NCBI RefSeq assembly: GCF_900112755.1
Contig: NZ_FOMW01000002.1
Coordinates: 186,001-250,000, forward strand
Origin: Sulfitobacter brevis
GTDB lineage: Bacteria > Pseudomonadota > Alphaproteobacteria > Rhodobacterales > Rhodobacteraceae
Length of the DNA: 64,000 nucleotides
Reading direction: 5' to 3'
This document shows, in pieces, positions 52,840 to 62,800 of the stretch (position 1 is the stretch's first letter; each line of letters opens with the position of its first letter). Below the pieces are notes generated by a model. The model did no database searches, was not told the origin of the DNA, and saw nothing but the letters and a program-made list of their open reading frames with translations. Made by a program: the position numbers and the translations under genes.

Positions 52840-54660
52840 ATGACCTTAGATTTTTTCCATAAAATTCGAGCAGCGGGGTCGGTTTGTTCACTGATTCTTT
52901 GCACCTCCGTCGCCAGCGCAGAACCGCAGCATGGGATATCTATGTATGGAGACCCTGTCCTACCACCAGACTTTGTGGTCCTGCCCTATGCAAACCCTGA
53001 TGCACCCAAGGGCGGCAAAATCACTCTGGGCAACACCGGCGGCTTCGACAGCCTCAATCCATTCATCGCAAAAGGTACCTCTCCATGGCAGTTGCCTTTC
53101 TTCACTCACGAAAGTTTGATGGGCCGTTCTTGGGACGAACCCTTCGCACTTTACGGGCTTTTAGCCGAATCGATTGAGACAGATGCCGACCGAACCTGGG
53201 TCGAATTCACTCTGCGCCAAGAGGCCCGATTCTCTGACGGCACTCCGGTGACGGTCGCTGACGTGCTCTTTTCCTACGAACTGCTCGGCACCCAAGGGCA
53301 TCCACGTTACCACGGGCTCTATTCCCAGATCGCCAAAATCGAACAGACCGGCCCGCGTTCGGTCAGGTTCGACTTTGACAGCGACAACCGCGAACTGGCG
53401 CTGCTGGCAGGGATGCGCCCGATCCTGTCGCGCGCGCAATGGGAAGGAAAAGACTTCAAAAATGCCGCCTTGGCAGAGATACCGCTCGGCACCGGCCCTT
53501 ATACGGTCAGCGACTATCAGGCTGGTCGCCATGTCACGCTGACCCGCAATCCCGACTATTGGGGCACCGATGTACCGTTCCGTCGGGGAACCAGCAACTT
53601 TGACGAGGTGAAACTCGACTTCTATGGCGATGGCAATGTGCTATTCGAGGCGTTCAAAGCTGGAGAGATTTCGGCGGTGCGTGAATTTAACGCTGAAACT
53701 TGGGCCACACAGTATGACTTTCCGGCAATCACCCGCGGCGATGTGGTGAAATCCACCTTTCCGCACAAAAAGCCTTCCGGCATGACCGGATTTGCGATGA
53801 ATACCCGCCGCGCGCCCTTTGACGATTGGCGCGTGCGCGATGCGCTGCTGCTGGCGTTCAATTTTGAGTATATTAACGAAACGCTGACCGGCGGCGCATT
53901 GGCGCGGATTTCGTCGTATTTTTCCAACTCCACGCTCGCCATGCAGCCCGGCGATGCGGGCGAGGATGTCCGCACCTTGTTGGCGCCGTTTCAGGATTCG
54001 CTGCTGCCCGACACGCTTGAGGGTTATCAGCTGCCGCAAAGCGATGGCACCTTGCGCAACCGTACCGGCATCCGCGCTGCGATGGCACGGCTGGAGGAAG
54101 CAGGTTTTGACGCCGCTGACGGGGTGATGCGTGATGCGCAAGGCAAAGCGCTGGAATTCTCTATTCTACTGGCCAAGGGAAACCGTGAAAACATCGCGAT
54201 TGCAGAGCTTTACCAACAGGCGTTAAAGCGGCTCGGCATCGAGGTGCAGATTGAAACGGTGGATGACGCCCAATATGTCGCCCGTACGGCGAGTTTTGAC
54301 TATGACGTAACCTCTTTCCGCGTCGCCCTGTCGCTGAGCCCCGGCACCGAACAGCGCTATTACTGGGGATCGGAATCCGCCACGCAGGAAGGTTCGCGCA
54401 ATCTGATGGGGGTTCAGTCGCCCGCCATTGATGCGATGATCGACACGATGCTGAGCGCAAGATCGTCAGAAGAATTTACTGCCGCGACCCGCGCGTTGGA
54501 CCGTGTGCTGACCTCGGGCCGCTATGTGATCCCGTTCTGGCAGTTTGATGAGGGTTTGATCGCCCATGACGCGCGGATGAAATATCCCGATACCTTGCCA
54601 CTTTATGGCGACGGGCCGAATTTCATGCCCGAAGTCTGGTGGTGGGAAGCGGCGGAGTAA
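52840..54660 (+). CDS. Periplasmic oligopeptide/solute-binding protein (SBP family 5, YejA-like)
   Basis: This 606-residue protein has a signal peptide (cleavage near residue 27, ASA-EP) and the family-5 binding-protein fold. Features fit YejA-like microcin C/oligopeptide receptors: HGISMYGDPVLPPDFVVLPYANPDAPKGG, LNPFIAKG, ALYGLLAESIE and FSDGTPVTVADVLFSY, with VRDALLLAFNFEYIN further on. Genes for permeases and ATPases are absent nearby, so it works with a distant transporter or is a sensor. No good ribosome site precedes ATG 52840. Confidence 0.9.
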   Translation: MTLDFFHKIRAAGSVCSLILCTSVASAEPQHGISMYGDPVLPPDFVVLPYANPDAPKGGKITLGNTGGFDSLNPFIAKGTSPWQLPFFTHESLMGRSWDEPFALYGLLAESIETDADRTWVEFTLRQEARFSDGTPVTVADVLFSYELLGTQGHPRYHGLYSQIAKIEQTGPRSVRFDFDSDNRELALLAGMRPILSRAQWEGKDFKNAALAEIPLGTGPYTVSDYQAGRHVTLTRNPDYWGTDVPFRRGTSNFDEVKLDFYGDGNVLFEAFKAGEISAVREFNAETWATQYDFPAITRGDVVKSTFPHKKPSGMTGFAMNTRRAPFDDWRVRDALLLAFNFEYINETLTGGALARISSYFSNSTLAMQPGDAGEDVRTLLAPFQDSLLPDTLEGYQLPQSDGTLRNRTGIRAAMARLEEAGFDAADGVMRDAQGKALEFSILLAKGNRENIAIAELYQQALKRLGIEVQIETVDDAQYVARTASFDYDVTSFRVALSLSPGTEQRYYWGSESATQEGSRNLMGVQSPAIDAMIDTMLSARSSEEFTAATRALDRVLTSGRYVIPFWQFDEGLIAHDARMKYPDTLPLYGDGPNFMPEVWWWEAAE

Positions 54661-54686
54661 CATTTGACAACTGGGGGTGTGCCACA

Positions 54687-54730
54687 CGGGGGCTTTGCCC
54701 CCGGGCCCCCAAGATATTCACGGTCAAAAG
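54687..54730 (+). repeat. Rhodobacterales-type intergenic element, copy 3
   Basis: The hairpin CGGGGGC-TTT-GCCCCCG is followed by GGCCCCCAAGATATTCACGG and TCAAA. Copy 2 at 32190-32236 shares the C5-AAATA(T/C)T...CGGTCAAA tail. It sits between the convergent binding-protein gene and XRE regulator gene. Confidence 0.5.
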
Positions 54731-54732
54731 GG

Positions 54733-55356
54733 TTATGCGAGGGAGGTGACCCAGAGGATGGTCGCGTCTTCGTCGCTGGTGGAGACGACATTGTGGCCCA
54801 TCGTCGCGTCGTAATAGGCACTGTCGCCGCGGCGCATGTCCACGGGTTCATAGAATTCGGTATAAAGGCGGATGACGCCAGTCAGCACATAGAGGAACTC
54901 TTCGCCATCGTGGCGCACCCAGCCGTCAAATTCAGCCATATCGCGGGCGCGGATACGGGCGCGGTAAGGCAGCATTTGTTTAAGCCTTAGCGCGTCGCCC
55001 AGCAGTTCGTGCTCGTAGGTGGTAGTGGCCTTTGCGGTGCCCTCGCCGGATTTGGTGATCGCCATGCGGCCATTGATCTTTTCGGCGGCAGGTGGCGTGA
55101 ACAACTGTGGCACGCTGATTTCCAGCCCGACTGCGAGCTTTTTAAGCGCGTCATAGGTGGGAGACATCTGGCCGTTTTCGATTTTGCTGAGCGTCGAGCG
55201 GGCCAGCCCTGCCTGCCGCGCGGCCTGTTCCAGCGTCCAGTTGCGGGCTTTGCGCAATTCACGCACCCGTGCGCCAAGATCGACGGGCGGCACGGCGTCG
55301 CTTTCGCCGCTGCTGCGGGCAATCTGGATCATGGATTTCACGCTGTCGCGGCTCAT
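54733..55356 (-). CDS. XRE-family transcriptional regulator with cupin sensor domain
   Basis: This 207-residue regulator has an N-terminal HTH_XRE domain (LGARVRELRKARNWTLEQAARQ with ARSTLSKIENGQMSPTYDAL) and a C-terminal cupin (FDGWVRHDGEEFLYVLTGVIR, then the YDATMGHNVVS end). This layout is common in regulators of amine, amino-acid or sulfonate catabolism. It is divergent from the acyl ligase gene with 65 bases between, so it most likely controls that gene and itself. Start ATG 55356 (MSRDSVK); ATG 55332 also possible. Confidence 0.88.
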   Translation of the reverse strand: MSRDSVKSMIQIARSSGESDAVPPVDLGARVRELRKARNWTLEQAARQAGLARSTLSKIENGQMSPTYDALKKLAVGLEISVPQLFTPPAAEKINGRMAITKSGEGTAKATTTYEHELLGDALRLKQMLPYRARIRARDMAEFDGWVRHDGEEFLYVLTGVIRLYTEFYEPVDMRRGDSAYYDATMGHNVVSTSDEDATILWVTSLA

Positions 55357-55421
55357 GCTAAGGGCTATAGCGACAGCTCCGGCAGCTTGCAACGGTGGCC
55401 GCGCCGCGCTAGCGACGGGGC

Positions 55422-56930
55422 ATGGAAAATATCATGCTTCCCCCCTGTCCTGCCCCCTTCAATATGGCGCGTCATGTGTTGACCCGTGGCGCGATGACCC
55501 CGCAGAAGACCGCGCTGTCAGTGGTGGGCGCGCAGGGTGCCGAAGACTGGAGCTATGCGCAGTTGATTGCGGCGGTGCGTGGCACAGCGACGGGACTGCT
55601 GCAGCGCGGCTTGGTACCGGGTGATATCGTCTTGATGCGGTTGGGTAATACCACTGATTTCCCATTGGCCTATCTGGGAGCTTTGGCGGCGGGGCTGGTG
55701 CCTGCGCCAACGGCTGCGGCGCTTAGCGCGCCCGAGGTGGCCAAGCTCATTGAAGTGCTGGCGCCCAAGGCTGTGCTGCACGACCCTCAGGTGCCGTGCC
55801 CCGAGGGTGTCGCGACGATTGATCTGTCCGAATTGCGGATGATGCACGCGTTGGCCCCGGCGCCGTGGCACATGGGCGATCCGGATCGGTTAGGCTATGT
55901 CATTTTCACCTCCGGCACCTCGGGCAACCCGATGGCAGTAATGCATGCGCATCGTGCGATCTGGGCGCGGCAGATGATGTTTGAGGGCTGGTATGGGCTG
56001 ACTGGCGAAGATCGGCTTTTGCATGCGGGCGCGTTCAACTGGACCTATACGCTGGGCACCGGATTGATGGACCCTTGGACGATGGGGGCAACCGCGCTGA
56101 TCCCTGCGGTGGGCACAGCGGCGGCTGATTTGCCGGCCTTGATCGCGCAGCATAAGGCGACAATTTTTGCCGCCGCCCCGGGGGTCTACCGCCAGATGGT
56201 GAAAGACGGGAAGCACCTTGAGATGCCTGCCTTGCGCCACGGGTTGAGTGCGGGGGAAAAGTTGGCTCCCGCCACGCAGGCGCAGTGGGAACACGCCACT
56301 GGCACCCGCACTTTTGAGGCCTTTGGCATGTCGGAATGCTCGACCTTTATCTCGGGCGCGCCGTCGCGCCCCGCAGCGGCGGGGAGCTTGGGTGCGCCGC
56401 AGCCCGGACGCAATGTCGCGATACTGGGAGCAGCGGGGCCGGTCGCGGCGGGAACCACAGGGGTGATTGCCGTGCGCCGCGACGATCCGGGGCTGATGCT
56501 GGGCTATCTAGGCGCGCCCGAACAGACCGCCGCGCGGTTTCAGGGCGACTGGTTTTTGACCGGTGACATCGGCGTGGCTGATGCTGAAGGCTTCATCACC
56601 TATCAAGGCCGCGCCGATGATATGATGAACGCCGGAGGCTTTCGGGTCTCGCCGCTGGAGGTCGAGGCGGTAATGGGCCAAGCGCCCGGCGTGACCGGTA
56701 TCGGGGTGACCGAGGTGGCGGTGAAAACGGGGGTGACGGTGATTGCCGCCTTCTACACCGCCGCCGCTGCACTGGACGCGACCGCCCTTGAACGCTATGC
56801 CCAAGACAATCTGGCGCGGTACAAACAGCCGCGCCTCTACATCCATGTGCCGGACCTGCCGCAAAGTGCCAATGGCAAGCTGCAACGCCGACGTCTCAAG
56901 GCCGCCTACGAGGAAAACAACCATGTCTGA
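55422..56930 (+). CDS. Acyl-CoA synthetase of the benzoate/CoA-ligase type (ANL superfamily)
   Basis: This 502-residue adenylate-forming ligase has A3 as IFTSGTSGNPMAVMHAH (the usual Lys after the Pro is Met), A5 FEAFGMSECS, A7 WFLTGDIGVADAEGF, A8 GRADDMMNAGGFRVSPLEVE and A10 QSANGKLQRR with the catalytic Lys. Its style matches benzoate- or hydroxycinnamate-type CoA ligases; the acid used is unknown. It is divergent from an XRE-cupin regulator and overlaps the DsbA-family gene by 8 bases. Confidence 0.87.
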   Translation: MENIMLPPCPAPFNMARHVLTRGAMTPQKTALSVVGAQGAEDWSYAQLIAAVRGTATGLLQRGLVPGDIVLMRLGNTTDFPLAYLGALAAGLVPAPTAAALSAPEVAKLIEVLAPKAVLHDPQVPCPEGVATIDLSELRMMHALAPAPWHMGDPDRLGYVIFTSGTSGNPMAVMHAHRAIWARQMMFEGWYGLTGEDRLLHAGAFNWTYTLGTGLMDPWTMGATALIPAVGTAAADLPALIAQHKATIFAAAPGVYRQMVKDGKHLEMPALRHGLSAGEKLAPATQAQWEHATGTRTFEAFGMSECSTFISGAPSRPAAAGSLGAPQPGRNVAILGAAGPVAAGTTGVIAVRRDDPGLMLGYLGAPEQTAARFQGDWFLTGDIGVADAEGFITYQGRADDMMNAGGFRVSPLEVEAVMGQAPGVTGIGVTEVAVKTGVTVIAAFYTAAAALDATALERYAQDNLARYKQPRLYIHVPDLPQSANGKLQRRRLKAAYEENNHV

Positions 56931-57564
56931 CACCATCAAGCTCGACATTATGTCGGACCCGATCTGCCCGTGGTGCTATATCGGCAAGGCCCATCTGGAC
57001 CGTGCACTGGCCGACCACCCGAACCATCCGTTTGTGATTGAATGGCATCCCTTCCAGCTGAACCCCGAGATGCCGCGCGAGGGCATGGGCCGACGCGACT
57101 ATCTGGAGGGCAAGTTCGGCGGCAAGGACGCTGCGGTCCGCGCCTATGCACCTGTAGTCGAGCACGCGAAAAAAGCCGGTCTGGATATTAAATTTGAAGC
57201 GATGAAGCGCACCCCCAACACGCTGGACGCTCATCGTCTGATCCATTGGGCGGGGATCGAAGGGCGCCAGACCGCTGCGGTGAGCGCGTTGTTCAAGGCT
57301 TATTTTGTCGATGCCCGCGATATTGGCGATGCCGACGTTCTGGCCGACATTGCCGATGGTATCGAAATGGACGCAGCGGTGGTCACAAGATTGCTCGCCT
57401 CGGACGTGGATGCGCAGGACATTCGCGATCGCGATGCCCATAGCCGCAAAATGGGGGTCAGCGCTGTGCCGACCTTTATCGTGGGCGGCCAGCACGCAGT
57501 GCCCGGGGCACAGCCGCCCGAGCTTTGGGCCAAGGTGATTGCTGATCTGACATCGACCGCCTGA
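56923..57564 (+). CDS. DsbA-family oxidoreductase (FrnE-like)
   Basis: This 213-residue thioredoxin-fold protein has C15-P-W-C18 at the end of the first strand (SDPICPWCYIGKAHLD), helical insertion and the cis-Pro region VSAVPTFIVGGQHAVPGAQ. It lacks a signal peptide, so is cytosolic like FrnE/2-hydroxychromene isomerase relatives. It overlaps the acyl ligase gene by 8 bases, so a shared role in aromatic or thiol metabolism is possible but unproven. Confidence 0.88.
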   Translation: MSDTIKLDIMSDPICPWCYIGKAHLDRALADHPNHPFVIEWHPFQLNPEMPREGMGRRDYLEGKFGGKDAAVRAYAPVVEHAKKAGLDIKFEAMKRTPNTLDAHRLIHWAGIEGRQTAAVSALFKAYFVDARDIGDADVLADIADGIEMDAAVVTRLLASDVDAQDIRDRDAHSRKMGVSAVPTFIVGGQHAVPGAQPPELWAKVIADLTSTA

Positions 57565-57722
57565 AAGAGGCGCAGCGGAGAGGCTATGGCCCCTCCGCCA
57601 CAGCCAACGCTAAAGCCTAAGGGTAGGTGCACAATAAGCTTTGCCTTGGGCGAATCACTGCCTTAGGCTGACATCACATGAGAGGCAAAAGTCTCCATCC
57701 AATAATAAAGACGAGCGGGACA

Positions 57723-58208
57723 ATGGCAGTTAACTCAACGATATTCAGCAAGATGGTACCCCTGCAGTGCGCGGATGCACAGCAAACTGTTGCTTGGCAG
57801 GGCGCGTCGGTCAGGCACCGCGTGCTTTTGACCTATGGTGCTTTCGACGGGTTGGGCGGCGATGACACGCGGATTTTGCGCCATCTTTCAACGCTTTGCG
57901 ACGAGTTAATTGTTGGGTGCAGCAGCGATCTGCTTTTGGCAGAGCGCGGTGTGATGCCCCGCCTGCCCTTTGCCACACGGTTTGCACTGCTGGAGAAATG
58001 CCGCTTCGTCGACCGCGTGATCGCTGAAACTTCGGACCACCAGAAACGCACCGATATCGTTAATTATAACGCGGCCGTTTTTGCCGTGTCGCAAGATCAC
58101 AGCCCCGAATTTGACGAACTGGAAGATATTGCACAGGTACTTTACCTGCCAACAAGGCGCATTCCTGCCCCCACTTTCAGAGGCACCCTCGCTGGCGCGG
58201 TCGCCTGA
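57723..58208 (+). CDS. Cytidylyltransferase-like protein lacking the HxGH motif (TagD/GCT pseudoenzyme)
   Basis: Residues of about 31-151 align by eye along the whole glycerol-3-phosphate cytidylyltransferase fold: VLLTYGAFD, LCDELIVGCSSD, RFALLEKCRFVDRVIAE, QKRTDIVNYNAAVFAVSQD, VLYLPTRR. The nucleotide-binding HxGH that should follow TYGxFD is GGDD (about 45-48), and the RTEGIST-like motif near the C-terminus reads TRRIPAPT. So catalysis by the known mechanism is unlikely. A 30-residue extension precedes the domain. Start ATG 57723; ATG 57678 is an in-frame alternative. Role unknown. Confidence 0.72.
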   Translation: MAVNSTIFSKMVPLQCADAQQTVAWQGASVRHRVLLTYGAFDGLGGDDTRILRHLSTLCDELIVGCSSDLLLAERGVMPRLPFATRFALLEKCRFVDRVIAETSDHQKRTDIVNYNAAVFAVSQDHSPEFDELEDIAQVLYLPTRRIPAPTFRGTLAGAVA

Positions 58209-58329
58209 ATCGGAGGGCATCTGCACAATATTTCCGGCAAGTTTAAATAGATTGTTACCCTCGCAACCTTAGGTTATCCCTGACGCGACTTCGCGTCTGA
58301 CCTGCCGCGGCGCCGTGACGGAGGTTTGC

Positions 58330-59559
58330 GTGAATACAAGATCTGATGAGCATCGTATGGGACGGATCGAATTCGTCGGGCTGGTAGCGATGATGTTCGC
58401 GACCATTGCATTCTCGATTGATGCGATGCTGCCCGCCATGCCCGAGATCGCGAATGAGCTGACCCCTGCCCTTGCCCATCGCGCCCCCTTGATCCTGACC
58501 GCATTTCTGCTCGGCATGGGGGTGGGTACGTTTCTTACCGGTCCGCTGTCAGATGCGGTAGGACGGCGGCCAGTGGTGATTGGTGGGGCCGCGATTTACA
58601 TGATCTCCGCAGCTGTCGCCTGGTGGGCGGACTCGCTTGAAATGATGCTGGTGGCACGCGTGTTTCAGGGGCTTGGGGCCGCGGGCCCGCGCGTTGTGGC
58701 CGTGGCCATCATCCGTGATCTTTACGTAGGGCGCGAAATGGCCAAGATCATCTCCATCGTGATGATCATCTTTACCCTCGTGCCAGCGATAGCCCCCGCG
58801 ATGGGCGCGCTTATCATCGCTTGGGTCGGCTGGCGCGGCATATTTCTGGCGTTTATCCTGTTTTCAGCGATCTCGGCGATCTGGGCCGGTCTGCGCCTGC
58901 CCGAGACTTTGGCCGAAGAAAACCGCCGCCCGTTCAAGGCCAAGCTGATGATCGCGGCTGTGATCGAAATTCTATCGCTCCGCTCGGTGCGCCTGTCGAT
59001 CCTGGCACAGTCTTTGGCGATGGCGATGCTGTTTTCTACGCTGATGCTGGTTCAGCCGATCTATAGCGAGATTTACGGCCGCGCCGCGAGCTTCCCGTTC
59101 TGGTTTGGCGGTATTGCTGTGGTGGCGGGCAGTGCCAGCCTGCTGAACGCGGTTCTGGTGGTGCGCTACGGCATGCACCGGCTTGTCTCGATTGCCTTTG
59201 GCCTACAAATAGTGCTTTCCGCCGTGATACTGGGGTTCGATCTATCGATGATGGCCGGGCCTTATGGTTTTGCGGCGTTCCTCCTGTGGCAGACTTTCGT
59301 GTTCTTTCAGGCAGGGCTGACGCTGGGCAATCTGAATGCCATCGCGATGGAACCTGTCGGCCATATCGCTGGCATGGCGGCCTCGGTTGTGGGATCACTC
59401 TCCACCGTGCTGGCCGCGCTCATCGCCTCGCCCGTGGGGCTGATGTTTGATGGCACGACCCGCCCGCTCATCACCTCGGTGCTGGTCATGGCTGTTGTGG
59501 CACTTGGCATCATGCGGCTAATGACGCGCGGCATACGGGTGCCGGAAGCCGCGGAATAA
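58330..59559 (+). CDS. Bcr/CflA-type drug-resistance MFS exporter
   Basis: This roughly 409-residue, 12-helix MFS protein matches the Bcr/CflA group: FATIAFSIDAMLPAMPEI in helix 1, the loop motif GPLSDAVGRRPVVIGG, and the helix-5 motif VPAIAPAMGALIIAWVGWRGIF. Exporters of this kind handle antibiotics or amino-acid/sulfonamide compounds; the substrate is unknown. The start is GTG 58330, which has GGAGG five bases upstream; a GTG at 58315 lacks that. Confidence 0.88.
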   Translation: MNTRSDEHRMGRIEFVGLVAMMFATIAFSIDAMLPAMPEIANELTPALAHRAPLILTAFLLGMGVGTFLTGPLSDAVGRRPVVIGGAAIYMISAAVAWWADSLEMMLVARVFQGLGAAGPRVVAVAIIRDLYVGREMAKIISIVMIIFTLVPAIAPAMGALIIAWVGWRGIFLAFILFSAISAIWAGLRLPETLAEENRRPFKAKLMIAAVIEILSLRSVRLSILAQSLAMAMLFSTLMLVQPIYSEIYGRAASFPFWFGGIAVVAGSASLLNAVLVVRYGMHRLVSIAFGLQIVLSAVILGFDLSMMAGPYGFAAFLLWQTFVFFQAGLTLGNLNAIAMEPVGHIAGMAASVVGSLSTVLAALIASPVGLMFDGTTRPLITSVLVMAVVALGIMRLMTRGIRVPEAAE

Positions 59560-59577
59560 CCCACAGGATCGCAGCTT

Positions 59578-59892
59578 TCAGGCGCAGCGCATCGTCACGA
59601 CAACATCGGTATAGATCACACCGCTGATGCGACGGGTTACATCGTCCTCGCGCGACAAGAGCGTGAAGCCTTGCGGGCAGATCTCGCGCGCTCGTGTCAC
59701 CACCGCCGCGTGGGATACAGGCGTCACGCCAAGCGCATTGCTGCGGGTAATCTTGAACTGCTGCACCGTGCCGCCGTTGGCCGATTGCCCTAGCAAGACT
59801 GGCGCACGCGGGCTGGTGGCAATGAGCGGGCCGGTGCCAGATGCATCACAGCCTGCCAGAAACAGCGCAGAAATAACAATCAAACGTTTCAT
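59578..59892 (-). CDS. Small lipoprotein, function unknown
   Basis: This 104-residue protein has a lipoprotein signal with lipobox L-F-L-A-G-C15. The mature part is about 90 residues, with two cysteines (REICPQGF and the C-terminal MRCA) likely to form a disulfide, and an ISGVIYTDVVVTMRC strand. I do not recognise it. Its ATG overlaps the mfd stop (ATGA), so it is cotranscribed behind mfd. It converges with the exporter gene. Confidence 0.75.
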   Translation of the reverse strand: MKRLIVISALFLAGCDASGTGPLIATSPRAPVLLGQSANGGTVQQFKITRSNALGVTPVSHAAVVTRAREICPQGFTLLSREDDVTRRISGVIYTDVVVTMRCA

Positions 59893-62800
59893 TTCGCCCC
59901 CTTGGCCAGTTGCTTTTCTTTGGCAATCACATGTTCAGCCAGATCGCGGGCAATCGCAAAGGCGCCCTTGATCCTATCGGTTTCAGTCTTCCAATCGCGC
60001 CGCACGACGATCTTGTTGTCCTTGACCTTGGCGAGCCCGCGCTGGTCTTGGATAAAGGCCACCAACCCTTCGGGCGAAGCGAACTTGTCCTTGTGGAACT
60101 GGATGGTAGCGCCCTTCGGCCCGCCATCAAGTTTGGCAATACCGGCGCGTTTACACATCGCCTTTATCCGCACCACCAACATCAGTGTATTGACCTCGCG
60201 CGGCAGCTTGCCGAAGCGGTCGATCAACTCGGCGGCAAAGCCCTCCAGCTCCACTTTGGTGGTCAGCCCGCTGAGGCGGCGATACAGACCAAGACGCACA
60301 TCAAGGTCAGGCACAAATGTTTCGGGGATCAAGACAGGCACGCCCAGATTGATCTGTGGTGCCCATTGGTCGTCTGCCTCGGACAGACCTTCCAGCTCGC
60401 CCGTGCGGATCTTGGCAATCGCCTCCTCCAGCATGGATTGATAAAGCTCGAACCCCACATCGCGCATCTGGCCGGATTGCTCTTCGCCCAGCAGATTGCC
60501 CGCGCCGCGAATGTCCAAATCCTGCGAAGCCAGCGTAAAGCCCGCCCCCAAGGTATCAAGGCTGCCCAGCACCCGCAGACGTTTCTGCGCCGTATCGGTC
60601 AGCTTGGCACGAGGTTTGGTCGTCAAATACGCGTAAGCACGGGTTTTGGAGCGACCGACGCGCCCCCTGATCTGGTAAAGCTGTGCAAGGCCGAACATAT
60701 CGGCACGGTGGATGATCATTGTGTTGGCGGTCGGAATATCAAGGCCGGATTCAACAATGGTCGTCGCCAACAGAATGTCGAACTTGCCGTCGTAGAACGC
60801 GTTCATCCGGTCATCGAGCTCGCCCGCCGCCATCTGGCCATGGGCAATGACATAGCTAAGCTCGGGCAGTTGTTCTTTCAGGAATGCTTCGATTTCCGGC
60901 AGATCGGTAATCCGTGGCACTACATAGAAAGACTGCCCGCCACGGTAATGCTCGCGCAACAGCGCTTCGCGCAGGGTCACCGCATCAAACTCGCTGACAT
61001 AGGTGCGGATCGCCAGACGGTCGACTGGCGGGGTACCGATAATCGACAGGTCACGCACGCCGGTAAGCGACAGTTGCAGCGTGCGCGGGATCGGCGTTGC
61101 AGTCAGCGTCAGCACGTGAATATCGGTGCGCAGAGATTTGAGCCGTTCCTTGTGGGTCACGCCGAAATGCTGCTCTTCGTCGATGATCAGCAGGCCGAGG
61201 TCCTTAAACCTGATGCCTTTGGCCAGCAAGGCGTGAGTGCCGATTACAATATCGCAGGTGCCATCTGCCATTGCGTCCCGGGTCAGCGCGGCATCACGGG
61301 TCGAGACAAAGCGGCTAAGCGCGCGCACTTGCACCGGAAAACCCCGGAAACGTTCCGAAAAGCTTTTGAAATGTTGCCGCGCCAGCAAGGTCGTCGGAGC
61401 GATTACCGCCACCTGCACGCCTGACATCGCCGCAACAAACGCCGCGCGCATCGCCACCTCGGTCTTGCCAAACCCGACATCGCCGCAAATCAAACGGTCC
61501 ATCGGCTGGCCCGAGGTGAGGTCCGCCATCACATCTTCAATAGCGCGGAGCTGGTCGTCGGTCTCGGTGTATGGGAAGCGCGCCGAAAAGGAGTCCCATG
61601 CCCCCATTGGCGGCTCAAGCACCGGCGCGCGCCGCAGGGCGCGTTCGGCAGCGATGCGGATGAGCTTGTCCGCCATCTCGCGGATTCGTTCCTTGAGCTT
61701 GGCCTTCTTGGACTGCCACGCCCCGCCGCCGAGCTTGTCGAGCAAGCCTTCCTCATGGCCATAGCGGCTCAGCAGTTCGATATTCTCGACCGGCATATAG
61801 AGCTTGGCGTTCTCCGCGTACTCCAGCAGCAGGCATTCATGCGCAGCACCAGCGGCTGTGATCACCTCCATGCCCGTGTAACGGCCGACACCGTGATCGA
61901 CGTGCACGATAAGATCGCCGGGGCTAAGACCCTGCGCTTCGGTCAGGAAATTCGCCGCCCGCCGCTTGCGTTTTGGCGCGCGGATCAACCGGTCGCCCAG
62001 CACGTCTTGCTCGGAAATCACGGTGAGGACCGACCCGTCTTTGCCAGAGGCGCTAGTACCGGCCCACGGCCCTTCAAAGCCATGCTCCAGCGCCCAGACT
62101 GCCAAATGGAGCCCGCGTTTGCCGATGCGGGTGGCATTGGGCACAGGGATCGCTTCCGCCAATCCTTCGTCTTCGATAAGTCCGGTCAGGCGTTCGCGGG
62201 CGCCTTCGGAATAGCTGGCGATCAACACCGGACCAAGCTCAAGCTTTGCTTTAATATGGGTCGCCAAGGCACCGAAAAGGCTAATAGATTCCTGCTGACG
62301 TTCGGGCGCGAAATTGCGACCGATACGACCGCCTGCGTCCAACACACCCGGGCCCGTTGCCTGTGGCAATGGCACAAACCGGATGGTCCGGTGATCGGCG
62401 GTGACCTCTTCCCAAGCGGCATCCGTCAGGTACAATCCTTCGGGCGGCGCAGGTTTGTACACACTGTCCATGCGCGAGCGGTTGCTCATCGCCAGACGGC
62501 GGGTTTCATACTGGTCGGCGATACTGTCCCAACGTGCCAATCGGGTCGGCGTGGACTGATCGTCTAGCGTGATTGTTGCACCGGGAAGATAGTGAAACAG
62601 CGTTTCCAACTCGTCGTGAAAGAACGGCAGCCAATGTTCGGCGCCTTGGTGTTTGCGCCCCGCGCTGATCGCCTCATAGAGCGGATCATCGGTGCCCGCC
62701 GCGCCAAACTCGATGCGGTAGTTCTGGCGAAAACGGGTAACAGCGGCCTCATCAAGGATCACTTCGCTCACCGGTGCCAGTTCAACCAGATCAAGCTTTT

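Noticed and set aside
59910-61424. 504-codon plus-strand frame inside mfd
   Set aside because: Shadow of the mfd coding sequence; no domain and His/Arg/Gln-rich composition typical of antisense frames in GC-rich genomes.
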